Assembly: GCA_040289115.1 (NCBI GenBank) | Contig: PSKS01000057.1 | Location: forward strand, 1-16,023 | Length of the DNA stretch: 16,023 nucleotides | Reading direction: 5' to 3' | Origin: JAUQQI01 sp040289115 | GTDB taxonomy: Bacteria > Chloroflexota > Dehalococcoidia > JAUQQI01 | Part shown: one piece after another, positions 7,011 to 14,277 of the stretch | Numbering within the stretch: position 1 is the first letter of the stretch | How the letters are laid out: each line of letters opens with the position of its first letter | The notes under the pieces: model-generated | The model's database searches: none | Told to the model about the DNA's origin: nothing | What the model saw: the letters and a program-made list of their open reading frames with translations, nothing else | Program-made: the position numbers and the translations under genes

Positions 7011-7639
7011 CTGGGCCTCCTCAGCCGGTCGATGATTCGGCCAAGGGCCAAAGTGGCGAGCACTCCGGCCCCGAAGCCGAGGGCCGGTCCCAGGACAGCC
7101 GGACCAGGAGTGGTAGCCGGCGACGAAACCACCGCGGGCGGGCCTAAGGCGGCCTCACCCCCGGTACGGGGAAGCTCGGCCGGCAGCGGGCCCCGACCTT
7201 CGGGCGGCTCGACTCGGCCGGCGATGGAGCGGCGGGGGCCCGGCACCGGGGGGGTGCCGTCCTCGACACTTATAAGCATGAGGTCCCAGTGCTCCTCGGG
7301 GATGGGCTCGGGCAGGACGTAGTCCAGGCGGGCTGTCCTGTCAGGACCGGTGTTGAACCGCCCCAGGTTATAGCTGCGGCCGTCGGCCGTCCGGAGCAGC
7401 CAGATGTTGTATGCGCCTTCCGAAAGCCTGGGCAGGCCCACCACGCTGAGCCGAACCTCCCCCTCCTGGAAGACAAGTTCGGCCACCCCGGCGGCATCCG
7501 TCGGGCCCCAATTGGAGACCCCCGACATATACCCGAGGACGACCCGAACCGGGGTGCCGTTGGCCAGGGCCGCAGGAACCGGGACCTGGAGGGCAGAGGC
7601 GACCAAGAAGATTAAAAAGACGCGCAGTCTTAAAGGCAT
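7007..7639 (-). CDS. Secreted membrane-anchored protein with RskA C-terminal-like domain
   Basis: I do not recognise a named gene. The 210-residue protein starts with a Sec signal peptide (basic start, hydrophobic residues about 6-25, ending A-L-A-N-G). The body (about 30-142) has the pattern of the anti-sigma-K factor RskA extracytoplasmic domain: V-x-G-L-P-x-L-x-x-G-A-Y-x-I-W-L-L (65-82), then G-R-F-N-T-G, then a beta-rich stretch ending I-S-V-E-D-G-T-P-P-V-P-G-P. A Pro/Gly/Ala-rich linker (143-183), a membrane helix (about 184-203) and a basic tail RLRRPR follow. RskA itself has a cytoplasmic sigma-binding domain before its membrane helix; that part is absent here. An LPRTG motif lies at 156-160. 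The ATG directly follows the fliA stop with GGGAGG nine bases upstream, and it overlaps flgF by 4 nt, so it is co-translated with both. Role unknown. Confidence 0.7.
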   Translation of the reverse strand: MPLRLRVFLIFLVASALQVPVPAALANGTPVRVVLGYMSGVSNWGPTDAAGVAELVFQEGEVRLSVVGLPRLSEGAYNIWLLRTADGRSYNLGRFNTGPDRTARLDYVLPEPIPEEHWDLMLISVEDGTPPVPGPRRSIAGRVEPPEGRGPLPAELPRTGGEAALGPPAVVSSPATTPGPAVLGPALGFGAGVLATLALGRIIDRLRRPR

Positions 7640-8422
7640 TTAATAGCCTCCCACGGCGGTGGTCAGGTCGGTGTCGATGAGGGAGCCCAGGGCGCTTCTG
7701 ACCCGCAAGATGGCCCGGGTGTAGAGTTGGATGGCACGGGTCGGGGAGACGCCGAGGACCGCCCCGATCTCGGCAAAAGTGAGCTCTTCTTTGTGATAGA
7801 GGGCCAGAACCAGCCGGTCCCGCTCGGGCAGTGTCCTTATGGCCTCGGCCACCAGGCGGATGGTTTCCCGCTCTTCGACGTATTCGGCCGGGTCGATGGC
7901 ATCCCGGTCGGCCAGCCGGTCGGCAACGGTGATGGATTCGTCATCCGGCCGGAGCTGGAGGGGGCTTCCGAGGGATAAAAGCTGGGTGGAGTCGTGGAGG
8001 AGGGCTTCTTGGTAGGCTTCGGGGGAAAGGCCGAGGCTTTCGGCCACCTCAGCGTCGGTGGGGTGGCGGCCGAGCCGCTGGTAAAGGGCGCGGTGGGCCT
8101 CTTCGAAGCGGCGCAGCCGCCGGGCCGCCCCCCGGGGGTGGATGTCCAGCTGACGGAGGGCGTCGACGATGGCCCCCTTAATGCGCTGGCGGGCAAAGGT
8201 CTCGAATTTCACCTGCCGGGTGGGGTCGTAGCGGTCGACCGCCTGAATGAGGCCCACCATCCCGTAGCCAACCAGGTCCTCCCGGTCGACTACCCCGGGG
8301 ATCCCGACCCCGAGGCGGGCGGCTACCTGCCGAACCAGCGGGGCGTAGTGTAAGATGAGCTTTTCCCGGAGGGTGGGGTCCCGGGTGGCGAAAAACCGGG
8401 CCCAGAGCTCCCCGACCTTCAC
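7640..8422 (-). CDS. fliA: Flagellar RNA polymerase sigma factor FliA (sigma-28/SigD)
   Basis: The protein has 260 residues from a GTG at 8420-8422. Region 2 is clear (about 10-85): L-V-R-Q-V-A, then D-L-V-G-Y-G-M-V-G-L-I-Q-A-V-D-R-Y-D-P and F-E-T-F-A-R-Q-R-I-K-G-A-I-V-D-A-L-R. Region 3 has L-G-R-H-P-T-D-A-E-V-A-E-S-L-G. Region 4 has R-D-R-L-V-L-A-L-Y-Y-type residues followed by the helix-turn-helix L-T-F-A-E-I-G-A-V-L-G-V-S-P-T-R-A (split as LTFAEIGAVLG and VSPTRAIQLYTRA). FliA directs RNA polymerase to late flagellar and chemotaxis promoters and is held by FlgM, encoded further down the same cluster. The frame stays open upstream of the GTG, but that part overlaps the previous gene and looks non-coding. 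GTG overlaps the preceding stop (GTGA) with GGGGG about eight bases upstream. Length is normal. Confidence 0.93.
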   Translation of the reverse strand: MKVGELWARFFATRDPTLREKLILHYAPLVRQVAARLGVGIPGVVDREDLVGYGMVGLIQAVDRYDPTRQVKFETFARQRIKGAIVDALRQLDIHPRGAARRLRRFEEAHRALYQRLGRHPTDAEVAESLGLSPEAYQEALLHDSTQLLSLGSPLQLRPDDESITVADRLADRDAIDPAEYVEERETIRLVAEAIRTLPERDRLVLALYHKEELTFAEIGAVLGVSPTRAIQLYTRAILRVRSALGSLIDTDLTTAVGGY

Positions 8423-8607
8423 CGGTTGGTCCCCCGCTGAGGTCGAAGTAGCCAGGCGATGGCCAGGCCGATAGCGGCGCTTCCGGCGGCGCCGGCCAGC
8501 CCCCGCACCCAGGCTGCCTCGACGGATGCCCCGGCCAGCACTCCACCCCAGGCCACGGCGATGAACACCGCGGCCGGCGCAAGCAGCACAAATTCGTCCC
8601 ACCGCAT
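8419..8607 (-). CDS. Small two-helix membrane protein of unknown function
   Basis: This protein of 62 residues has two predicted membrane helices (about 7-27 and 34-55), rich in Ala/Gly/Val/Leu, and a short basic tail R-P-Q-R-G-T-N-R. The short acidic N-terminus (MRWDEF) and basic end suggest an N-in, C-in hairpin, which is inference. It is a real gene by context. An ideal GGAGG lies eight bases before its ATG. It sits three bases after the PilZ gene stop, and its own stop overlaps the fliA start (GTGA), so fliA translation is coupled to it. I do not recognise the family. Its place between a PilZ protein and fliA suggests a motility-related role, but nothing in the sequence states one. Confidence 0.72.
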   Translation of the reverse strand: MRWDEFVLLAPAAVFIAVAWGGVLAGASVEAAWVRGLAGAAGSAAIGLAIAWLLRPQRGTNR

Positions 8608-8610
8608 CGC

Positions 8611-9261
8611 TTAATCCTCCTCTGGTCTCCGCTGTCTCAGCTGTTTGCGAAGGCAGAACTTGACGATGGTCTCCTGCCTAGCCGGGTCGATTCCGATGAA
8701 CCGGGCCCCGGCTTCGAAGGGGAAGCGGGCGGCCGGACCATCTGGGCTCGGCCGGGTCTTAACCCAGACGACCTCGACCTGGGCCGAGAAGGTCCGGCCG
8801 CCGTTAAGGTTCAGCTTCACCTCCAGCTGGTCCCCAACCTTGAGGGCCCGGTCGCTGACGAAGCCGAGGCCGCCCCCGCTTATATCCCGCAGAAGCAGCC
8901 TTACCGGCTGCTCCTCGGCCCCGGGCCGAAGGAGCCTGGCGGCGGCCGGGGCCATTCCCAGGGCCACCCGGAAGAACTCCCGCCGCTGGTGGCGAACCCA
9001 CTCCCCGGCGGCCACCACCAGGATCGGAACCCGACCCAGCTCCCGGCCCAAAACCATTGTCTCCAGCCGGTAGACTCCCCGCTCCCCGGCCGCCTCCACC
9101 ATAACCCGGTCGCCCACGGTCAGCCGGACGGGCACCAGCTGGCGCATCGGGTAGGCCAGAACCAGCCGGTCGGGCCGAATATCCTCCACCCGGGAGGGGT
9201 AAGGCTCGGCATCGCCTGGGATGAAGATTTTCACCGGCATACCCACTCGAACGGGCGTCAT
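8611..9261 (-). CDS. YcgR-type PilZ protein, c-di-GMP effector (flagellar brake)
   Basis: The 216-residue soluble protein has an N-terminal YcgR-N-like beta domain (about 3-88). A PilZ domain (about 90-205) follows, with both c-di-GMP binding motifs: R-R-E-F-F-R (93-98, the RxxxR motif) and D-I-S-G-G-G-L-G (126-133, the D/NxSxxG motif). Such proteins (YcgR, DgrA, MotI/YpfB) bind c-di-GMP and slow or disengage the flagellar motor. Its place directly after flhA is common in Gram-positive flagellar clusters. The ATG overlaps the flhA stop (ATGA), and GGAG lies within the end of flhA. All binding residues are present, so it is expected to be functional. Which target it brakes (stator or switch) cannot be seen here. 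Confidence 0.87.
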   Translation of the reverse strand: MTPVRVGMPVKIFIPGDAEPYPSRVEDIRPDRLVLAYPMRQLVPVRLTVGDRVMVEAAGERGVYRLETMVLGRELGRVPILVVAAGEWVRHQRREFFRVALGMAPAAARLLRPGAEEQPVRLLLRDISGGGLGFVSDRALKVGDQLEVKLNLNGGRTFSAQVEVVWVKTRPSPDGPAARFPFEAGARFIGIDPARQETIVKFCLRKQLRQRRPEED

Positions 9262-11342
9262 TCCTCCAGCTCCACGGTGGTGCGGACCTCCAGCTGATAG
9301 CCGGAGGCGACCTCGGCGTAAGAGATGAGCACCAGCCCCGGCAGGGGCCGCTCGGTCAGCCTTCGCAGGGGCAGCCTCAGCTTCGGCGGGCAGAAAAGGA
9401 TCGGCCGATAACCTTCGGCGGCCAGGCTTTCCATGGCCGAGGCCAGGCGGGCGATGAGCCGCTGGGCAAGCTCCGGAGCCAGGGCCAGGACGGTGCCGGC
9501 CTCGGCGGCGGTAAGGCTATTTAGGAGTAGGTTCTGGGCGTTGGGGCCCAGGGCGAAGCCGACAAGCCGATTTTCGGCCTCGGTGTAGAGCTGACAGATG
9601 GCCCGGGCCAGACCCTGGCGGGCGGCCTCGGTAAGCTGGTCCGGGTCCCGGGTGGTGCGCAGGAGTGGGGATATGCTTTCCAGGATGGTTACCAGGTCCC
9701 GGATGGGCACCCGCTCCCGAAGCAGGTTCTTAAGCACCCGCTGAAGCTCCCCCAGGGTCAGCTGCTCGGGGATGAGCTCCTCGACTAGGGCCGGGTATTG
9801 GGTCTTAAGCTGGTCCACCAGCTGGCGGACCTCCTGACGGGTGAGGAGGTCGGCGGCGAAGTTACGGACCGTCTCCGAGAGGTGGGTGATGATGACCCCG
9901 ACGGGGTCCACCACAGTATAGCCTAAAAGCTCGGCCTGATCCCGCCAGCCCGGTTCGACCCACCTGGCCGGCAGGCCGAAGGCCGGCTCCTTGGTGTCTT
10001 CGCCCGGGATTTCTGGGGCGGAGGCGGTTCCCTGCAGGAGCAGGTACATGTTGGGCCGAACCTCCCCGGCAGCCACCGTCACCCCCCGCAGTTTGATTCG
10101 GTACTGGTGGGCCTTAAGCTCCAGGTTATCCCGGACCCGGACGGTGGGGATGACAAACCCCAGTTCTTGGGCCACCTGGCGCCTGAGCAGGCCCACCCGC
10201 TGGACCAGGGATCCCCCGGGCCCACCCCCTTCCACCAAGGGGATGAGTCCGTAGCCCACCTCCAGCTCTAAGGGGTCGGGCTGGACGGTCTTGAGGACGG
10301 CTGCAACCTCGTCGGCCCCCTCGGACCGGGGGCCGGAGAGGGCCTGGGGGGCCGGCTCGCCGCTTAGGACCCTGGCCCGATGGACGGCGAAGGCCAGGGT
10401 CCCCAGCCCGCCGCCGATGGCCAGGAAAGGCAGGGTGGGCATTCCGGGTATAAGGGCGAGGCCGCCCAGCAGGCCGGCGGCCAGGCCCAGGGGTTTGGGC
10501 CCGGCCAGGACTTGCCGGGCCATCTCCTGCCCCAGGCTTGATTCGGAGGCCGCCCGGGTTACGATGATGCCAGTGGCGGTGGAGATGAGGAGGGCCGGGA
10601 TCTGCGAGACCAGCCCGTCGCCCACGGTGAGGACGGTGTAAGTTTGGAGGGCCCGGTCGATGGGGAGTCCTCGCTGGAGCACCCCGATGACAATGCCCCC
10701 GACGATGTTGATGAGGATGATGATCACCCCGGCGATGGCGTCACCCTTTACGAACTTGCTGGCCCCGTCCATGGCGCCGTAAAAGTCGGCCTCCAGCTCG
10801 ATGAGGCGGCGGCGCCGGCGGGCCTCAGCCTCGTCGATGATGCCGGCGTTGAGGTCGGCGTCGATGGCCATCTGTTTGCCGGGCATCGCATCCAGGGTGA
10901 AGCGGGCCGCCACCTCGGCGACCCGCCCGGCCCCGTTGGTTATGACCACAAACTGAATGACCACCAGGATAAGGAAGATGACGACCCCGATGACGTAATT
11001 ACCGCCGATGACGAAGTGGCCGAAGGCGTCGATAACCTTGCCGGCATAGCCCTGGAGCAGGATCTGTCGGGTGGCCGAGACGTTAAGGCCGAGGCGGAAG
11101 AGGGTGGCCACCAGCAGCAGGGAAGGGAAAACCGAAAACTGCAGGGGCTCCCGGATGTACATCGAGACCAGGAGGACCGTAAGGGCCAGGCCGATGTTTA
11201 CGGTTATGAGCACGTCCAGCAGGGCCGGGGGGAGGGGCAGAATCATCATCCCGACCACGACCACCACCGCCACCGCCAGGTAGATGTCGCCCCCGGCCAG
11301 CAGGGCCGGGCGCCGTTCGGCCGAACCGGTGTTAGCCGCCAT
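9258..11342 (-). CDS. flhA: Flagellar export gate protein FlhA
   Basis: The protein has 694 residues. The N-terminal third (about 18-325) holds some eight membrane helices. It includes the FHIPEP family signature L-F-R-L-G-L-N-V-S-A-T-R (about 82-93) and the cytoplasmic loop D-A-M-P-G-K-Q-M-A-I-D-A-D-L-N-A-G (split DAMPGKQMAI and DADLNAG), the most conserved part of FlhA. The C-terminal half is the cytoplasmic docking domain for chaperone-substrate complexes (FliS, FliT, FlgN), with the expected V-G-Y-G-L-I-P-L-V and V-I-x-T-H-L-S-E motifs. FlhA couples proton flow to protein export. ATG start overlaps flhB by 11 nt and has GAGG seven bases upstream. Full length, no defect seen. flhF and flhG, often found next, are absent. 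Confidence 0.96.
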   Translation of the reverse strand: MAANTGSAERRPALLAGGDIYLAVAVVVVVGMMILPLPPALLDVLITVNIGLALTVLLVSMYIREPLQFSVFPSLLLVATLFRLGLNVSATRQILLQGYAGKVIDAFGHFVIGGNYVIGVVIFLILVVIQFVVITNGAGRVAEVAARFTLDAMPGKQMAIDADLNAGIIDEAEARRRRRLIELEADFYGAMDGASKFVKGDAIAGVIIILINIVGGIVIGVLQRGLPIDRALQTYTVLTVGDGLVSQIPALLISTATGIIVTRAASESSLGQEMARQVLAGPKPLGLAAGLLGGLALIPGMPTLPFLAIGGGLGTLAFAVHRARVLSGEPAPQALSGPRSEGADEVAAVLKTVQPDPLELEVGYGLIPLVEGGGPGGSLVQRVGLLRRQVAQELGFVIPTVRVRDNLELKAHQYRIKLRGVTVAAGEVRPNMYLLLQGTASAPEIPGEDTKEPAFGLPARWVEPGWRDQAELLGYTVVDPVGVIITHLSETVRNFAADLLTRQEVRQLVDQLKTQYPALVEELIPEQLTLGELQRVLKNLLRERVPIRDLVTILESISPLLRTTRDPDQLTEAARQGLARAICQLYTEAENRLVGFALGPNAQNLLLNSLTAAEAGTVLALAPELAQRLIARLASAMESLAAEGYRPILFCPPKLRLPLRRLTERPLPGLVLISYAEVASGYQLEVRTTVELEE

Positions 11343-12390
11343 GGCTTTGCCTCAGCTCCCGGAGGCGGTAGATATAGGCTAGAAGCTCGGCCACCGCCTG
11401 GTAGAGGGCCGGCGGTATCTCCATCCCCACCTCCACGGCTCGGTAGAGGGCCTGGGCCAGGGGCGGGTTAGAAACGACGGGCACCCCGGCCTGGCAGGCC
11501 AGGGCCCGGATGCGCTCGGCCACCAGGCCCCGCCCCTTGGCCACCACCTTTGGGGCGGACATGGTCTTTGGGTCGTAACGGAGGGCCACGGCCAGGTGGG
11601 TGGGGTTGGTCACCACCACATCGGCCCTGGGGACGGCGGCCATCATATTTCGGAAGGCGAGCTGGCGGTGCCGCCGGCGCAGCTGAAGCCGGACGGCCGG
11701 GTCGCCCTCGGTCTGGCGCAGTTCTTCCTTAAGCTCGCTCCGGGTCATGCGCAGGTCCCGCTCGTGGCGCCAGAGCCGGTAGGCGTAATCCAGCAGGCCC
11801 AACAACCCGAGGGCGAGGACCCCCCGGAAGAAGAAGTCCGAAGCGGCCGCCCAGAGGCCGCCTAGGCTGCCCTCCAGCGGCCCGGCCGACCAGAAGGCCA
11901 GTTCAAAGAGCCTGGGGGCCAAGGTGAAATAGACCACCAGGCCGACAGCCGCCGCCTTAAGTATCGAGCGGGCCAGCTCCACCAGGCCCCGGAGGGAGAC
12001 CAGCCGGCGCAGGCCGGCGATGGGGTCAAGTCGGCCCGGGTCGGGGCGGAGGGGATAAAGGCTGAAGGTGCCGCCCGTCTGGAGCAGGCCCACCCCGAGG
12101 CCTGCCCCGCCGGCGGCCAGCATCAACGGGGCCGCCAGCATCAGCCCCTGCCCCACCTGCGCCCCCAGCAGGCCCCAGAGGGCCTCGGGGTGGGCCGGGG
12201 GGCGGGCTAGGCCCGCGGCCAGTATCCCCTCAAGGCCGCGCCAAAGGCTGACCCCGCCCCAGTAGAGGGCGAGGCCGCCGGCGGCCAGGCCGGCCACGCC
12301 TACCAGGTCCGTGCTGGTCGGCACCATACCGCGCCGGTGGGCCTCCTGACGGCGTCGCTGGGTCGGCGGGGCAACCTTTTCCTCAGCCAT
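11332..12390 (-). CDS. flhB: Flagellar export switch protein FlhB
   Basis: The protein has 352 residues. The N-terminal cytoplasmic segment P-P-T-Q-R-R-R-Q-E-A-H-R-R-G (8-21) is the family start motif. Four membrane regions follow (about 28-46, 82-106, 143-160, 184-206). The linker M-T-R-S-E-L-K-E-E-L-R-Q-T-E-G-D-P (215-231) is typical. The autocleavage motif N-P-T-H is at 262-265 with the usual V-V-V-T before and L-A-V-A-L after it. FlhB cleaves itself there and switches export from rod/hook to filament proteins. ATG at 12388-12390 overlaps the fliR stop by one base (TGATG), with GAGG nine bases upstream. An in-frame extension upstream overlaps fliR and is rejected. Length is normal. Confidence 0.95.
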   Translation of the reverse strand: MAEEKVAPPTQRRRQEAHRRGMVPTSTDLVGVAGLAAGGLALYWGGVSLWRGLEGILAAGLARPPAHPEALWGLLGAQVGQGLMLAAPLMLAAGGAGLGVGLLQTGGTFSLYPLRPDPGRLDPIAGLRRLVSLRGLVELARSILKAAAVGLVVYFTLAPRLFELAFWSAGPLEGSLGGLWAAASDFFFRGVLALGLLGLLDYAYRLWRHERDLRMTRSELKEELRQTEGDPAVRLQLRRRHRQLAFRNMMAAVPRADVVVTNPTHLAVALRYDPKTMSAPKVVAKGRGLVAERIRALACQAGVPVVSNPPLAQALYRAVEVGMEIPPALYQAVAELLAYIYRLRELRQSHGG

Positions 12391-13151
12391 CAGGAAGGTC
12401 CTCGCCAGAAATAATCGGCGGCCTCGACGATTCCATGAAGGACCGCCGGTACCTGCCCGAAGACCAGGGGCGCGCTGACGATGATTAAGACGAGCCCCAG
12501 ACCCACCTTGATGGGAAAGCCGACCCCCAGCAGGTTGAGCTGTGGGGCGGTTCGGACCAGGACCGCCAGGGCCAGGTCTACCACAAGCAGTCCGCCGACC
12601 ACCGGCAGGGCCAGCCGGACGGCCAATCCCAGAACCCCGGTAAGCACCTGGGCTAGCCGGACTGCGCTCAGCTCGCCCAGCGGGTCGGAACCGGGCGGAA
12701 TGAGGCGGAGCCACTGGACCAGGGCGATGACGGCCTGGTGGTGGGCGTTGGTTGCCAGGACCACCGCCCCGGCCGCCAAAGCGTAGAGCTGGTCCAGCGG
12801 GTTGACCGCTTCCCCGCTCGGGTCAAAGGCCTGAATGATCGTGTAACCTGTCTGGAATCCCACCAGGTCGGCCGCATGCCGGTAAATTCCTAAGCCGAAA
12901 CCAAGAAGCCAGCCCATCGTCAGGCCCAGGAAGACCTCCCGGACCAGGGCGACCAAAAAATTTGGAAAGTCGGCTGGTAGGGGGGCGGCCGGCACCAGGG
13001 GCAGGACCGCCAGGCCCCAGGTGAAGCCGAACCAGACCCGGGCCGCAAGGCCCAGGCGGCTGAAGCCGGGAACGGGCATCACCGCCAGCAGGGCCGAGAG
13101 GCGGGCCCCGGCCAGGAACCAGCGGTTGACGGTTTCGGGGTCGGTGGGCAT
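12390..13151 (-). CDS. fliR: Flagellar export gate protein FliR
   Basis: The protein has 253 residues from the ATG at 13149-13151, placed two bases after the fliQ stop with GGGGAGG nine bases upstream. About six hydrophobic helices are visible. The segment A-A-D-L-V-G-F-Q-T-G-Y-T-I-I-Q-A-F-D-P (split AADLVGFQTG and YTIIQAFDP) is the conserved FliR block, and V-G-F-P-I-K-V-G-L-G-L near the C-terminal end is another. FliR assembles with FliP and FliQ into the helical export gate. The open frame extends further upstream but overlaps fliQ there. Family length (about 250-260) supports the chosen start. Confidence 0.94.
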   Translation of the reverse strand: MPTDPETVNRWFLAGARLSALLAVMPVPGFSRLGLAARVWFGFTWGLAVLPLVPAAPLPADFPNFLVALVREVFLGLTMGWLLGFGLGIYRHAADLVGFQTGYTIIQAFDPSGEAVNPLDQLYALAAGAVVLATNAHHQAVIALVQWLRLIPPGSDPLGELSAVRLAQVLTGVLGLAVRLALPVVGGLLVVDLALAVLVRTAPQLNLLGVGFPIKVGLGLVLIIVSAPLVFGQVPAVLHGIVEAADYFWRGPS

Positions 13152-13153
13152 CT

Positions 13154-13432
13154 TCAGGGACCTCCCCGGCCGACCTGGGGCAGAAGGCCGTAAAGGTTCA
13201 CGGTGAATGCCACCAAGCTGCTCAGAAGCCAGGGTCCCAAAAGCCCCAGGGCGACCAGAACGGCTAAAAGCTTGGGAACAAAGGCCAAGGTGAACTCGTT
13301 GACCTGGGTGGCCGCCTGCAGGACGCCGATTACCAGGCCGGCGGCCAGGGCTACCAGCAGGATGGGCCCGGCCATGTAGAGAACCTGACCGAGCATCCTG
13401 GCTACCACTTCGATGGCGAGCTGTTCCGACAA
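13154..13432 (-). CDS. fliQ: Flagellar export gate protein FliQ
   Basis: The protein has 92 residues and two membrane helices (about 17-42 and 53-76). Conserved positions include G-P-I-L-L-V-A-L, G-L-V-I-G-V-L-Q-A-A-T-Q-V-N-E (split GLVIGVLQAATQ and VNE) and F-V-P-K-L, all standard for FliQ. Four copies join five FliP and one FliR in the gate. The start is TTG at 13430-13432, with AAAGGGG six bases upstream just after the fliP stop. No ATG or GTG fits as well. Length is near the usual 89. Confidence 0.94.
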   Translation of the reverse strand: MSEQLAIEVVARMLGQVLYMAGPILLVALAAGLVIGVLQAATQVNEFTLAFVPKLLAVLVALGLLGPWLLSSLVAFTVNLYGLLPQVGRGGP

Positions 13433-13444
13433 GTTCGGCCCCTT

Positions 13445-14233
13445 TCAAACGAAGCTCTGGACTACCGACCGGACCACCAAGGTCCAGCCGTCTACCAGCA
13501 CAAAGAGGAGGATTTTAAAGGGCAGGGAGACGATGACGGGGGGCATCATCATCATACCCATCGCCATCAGGACGCTAGAGACCACCAGGTCGATGACCAG
13601 GAAGGGCACGAGGATGACAAAGCCCATCTGGAAGGCGGTCCTGAGCTCGCTTAAGATAAACGCCGGGATGACCACGTGGAGGGGGAGGGACGCCGGGTCC
13701 GCCGGTGGCTGAAGGCGGGCAAGCTCTATGAAGAGGGCTAGGTCCTTCTCGTGGGTCTGCCGGAGCATGAAGGCCTTGACGGGAACCTCGGCCCGGGCCC
13801 AGGCTTCATCGGTCCCTACTTCCCCCCGCAGGTAAGGCTGGAGGGCCTCCCGGTTGAGCCGCTCCCAGGTGGGGGCCATGGTGAAGACCGTAAGGAAGAG
13901 GGCCAAGCCGATGAGAACCTGGTTGGGGGGAAGCTGGGGGAGGCCGAGGCCGCTCCTGAGAAAGCCTAGGACGATGATTATACGGGTAAAAGAGGTGGTC
14001 ATCATCAGGGCGGCTGGCAGGAAGGAAAGCAGGGTAAGAAGGCCGACGACCTCCAGGGCGATGGTGGCCTGTCCCGGGGCCCCCTGGGGTCCGGCGATTT
14101 CAACCCGGAGGGCCGCTGGTTTCCCGGCGGCCGAACACCCGGCTAGAACTGGGGCGAGCAGGAGGGCCCAGCCAAGCCGGCCTACCCCTCGCCCAAGGCT
14201 CGATTTAGCGATAACAACCGCTCGGCTCCTCAC
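13445..14233 (-). CDS. fliP: Flagellar export gate protein FliP with lipobox-like signal
   Basis: The protein has 262 residues. FliP core motifs are complete: L-P-A-A-L-M-M-T-T-S-F-T-R-I-I-I-V-L (split LPAALMMTTSF and TRIIIVL), P-P-N-Q-V-L-I-G-L-A-L-F-L-T (about 102-115), F-M-L-R-Q-T, and the C-terminal block V-L-M-A-M-G-M-M-M-M-P-P ending L-V-D-G-W. FliP forms the core of the export gate. Known FliP proteins carry a cleavable signal peptide. Here the N-terminus (basic, then hydrophobic 20-31) ends in L-A-G-C-S (30-34), a good lipobox with Cys33, which is unusual. The start is taken as GTG at 14231-14233. Its Shine-Dalgarno is poor and lies in the arm of a hairpin (14237-14258). No fliO gene precedes it. 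Confidence 0.94.
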   Translation of the reverse strand: MRSRAVVIAKSSLGRGVGRLGWALLLAPVLAGCSAAGKPAALRVEIAGPQGAPGQATIALEVVGLLTLLSFLPAALMMTTSFTRIIIVLGFLRSGLGLPQLPPNQVLIGLALFLTVFTMAPTWERLNREALQPYLRGEVGTDEAWARAEVPVKAFMLRQTHEKDLALFIELARLQPPADPASLPLHVVIPAFILSELRTAFQMGFVILVPFLVIDLVVSSVLMAMGMMMMPPVIVSLPFKILLFVLVDGWTLVVRSVVQSFV

Positions 14234-14236
14234 TTT

Positions 14237-14258
14237 CCGGGCAGATCTTACTGCCCGG
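14237..14258 (-). promoter_or_regulatory. Hairpin just before the fliP start
   Basis: In the 44-nt gap between the kinase gene and fliP, the arms CCGGGCAG and CTGCCCGG pair perfectly over 8 bp around a 6-nt loop. On the transcript the stem ends three bases before the fliP GTG, so it would cover the only purines available for ribosome binding. There is no run of U after it on either strand, so it is not a standard terminator. It may limit or couple fliP translation, or mark an RNA processing site. Confidence 0.55.
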
Positions 14259-14277
14259 CCAAACTTGCCGGTAGGGA

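Noticed and set aside
7156..7174. LPRTG sortase motif in the RskA-like protein
   Set aside because: The motif (residues 156-160) is followed by about 25 Pro/Ala-rich residues before the membrane helix. Sortase signals have the helix almost directly after the motif.
8423..8602. 60-residue N-terminal extension of FliA
   Set aside because: It overlaps the small membrane protein gene and is arginine/glycine-rich. The GTG at 8422 with GTGA coupling gives the normal FliA length.
9404..9411. GCCGATAA, a perfect sigma-28 -10 box, on the plus strand inside flhA
   Set aside because: No TAAA-like -35 at the right distance, it points against the operon, and no gene follows. It is explained by the codons for a conserved FlhA segment.
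10644..11471. Long plus-strand open frame opposite flhA, and similar long antisense frames elsewhere
   Set aside because: GC-rich coding DNA gives long antisense frames by codon bias. They lack ribosome sites and have biased His/Asp/Arg/Pro composition.
12391..13148. Long N-terminal extensions of FlhB (into fliR) and FliR (into fliQ)
   Set aside because: They overlap genes in other frames, have arginine/proline-rich shadow-like composition, and normal family starts with good ribosome sites exist downstream.
14237..14258. Intrinsic terminator between the kinase gene and fliP
   Set aside because: The stem is good but no U-run follows on either strand, and an operon junction is more likely here.
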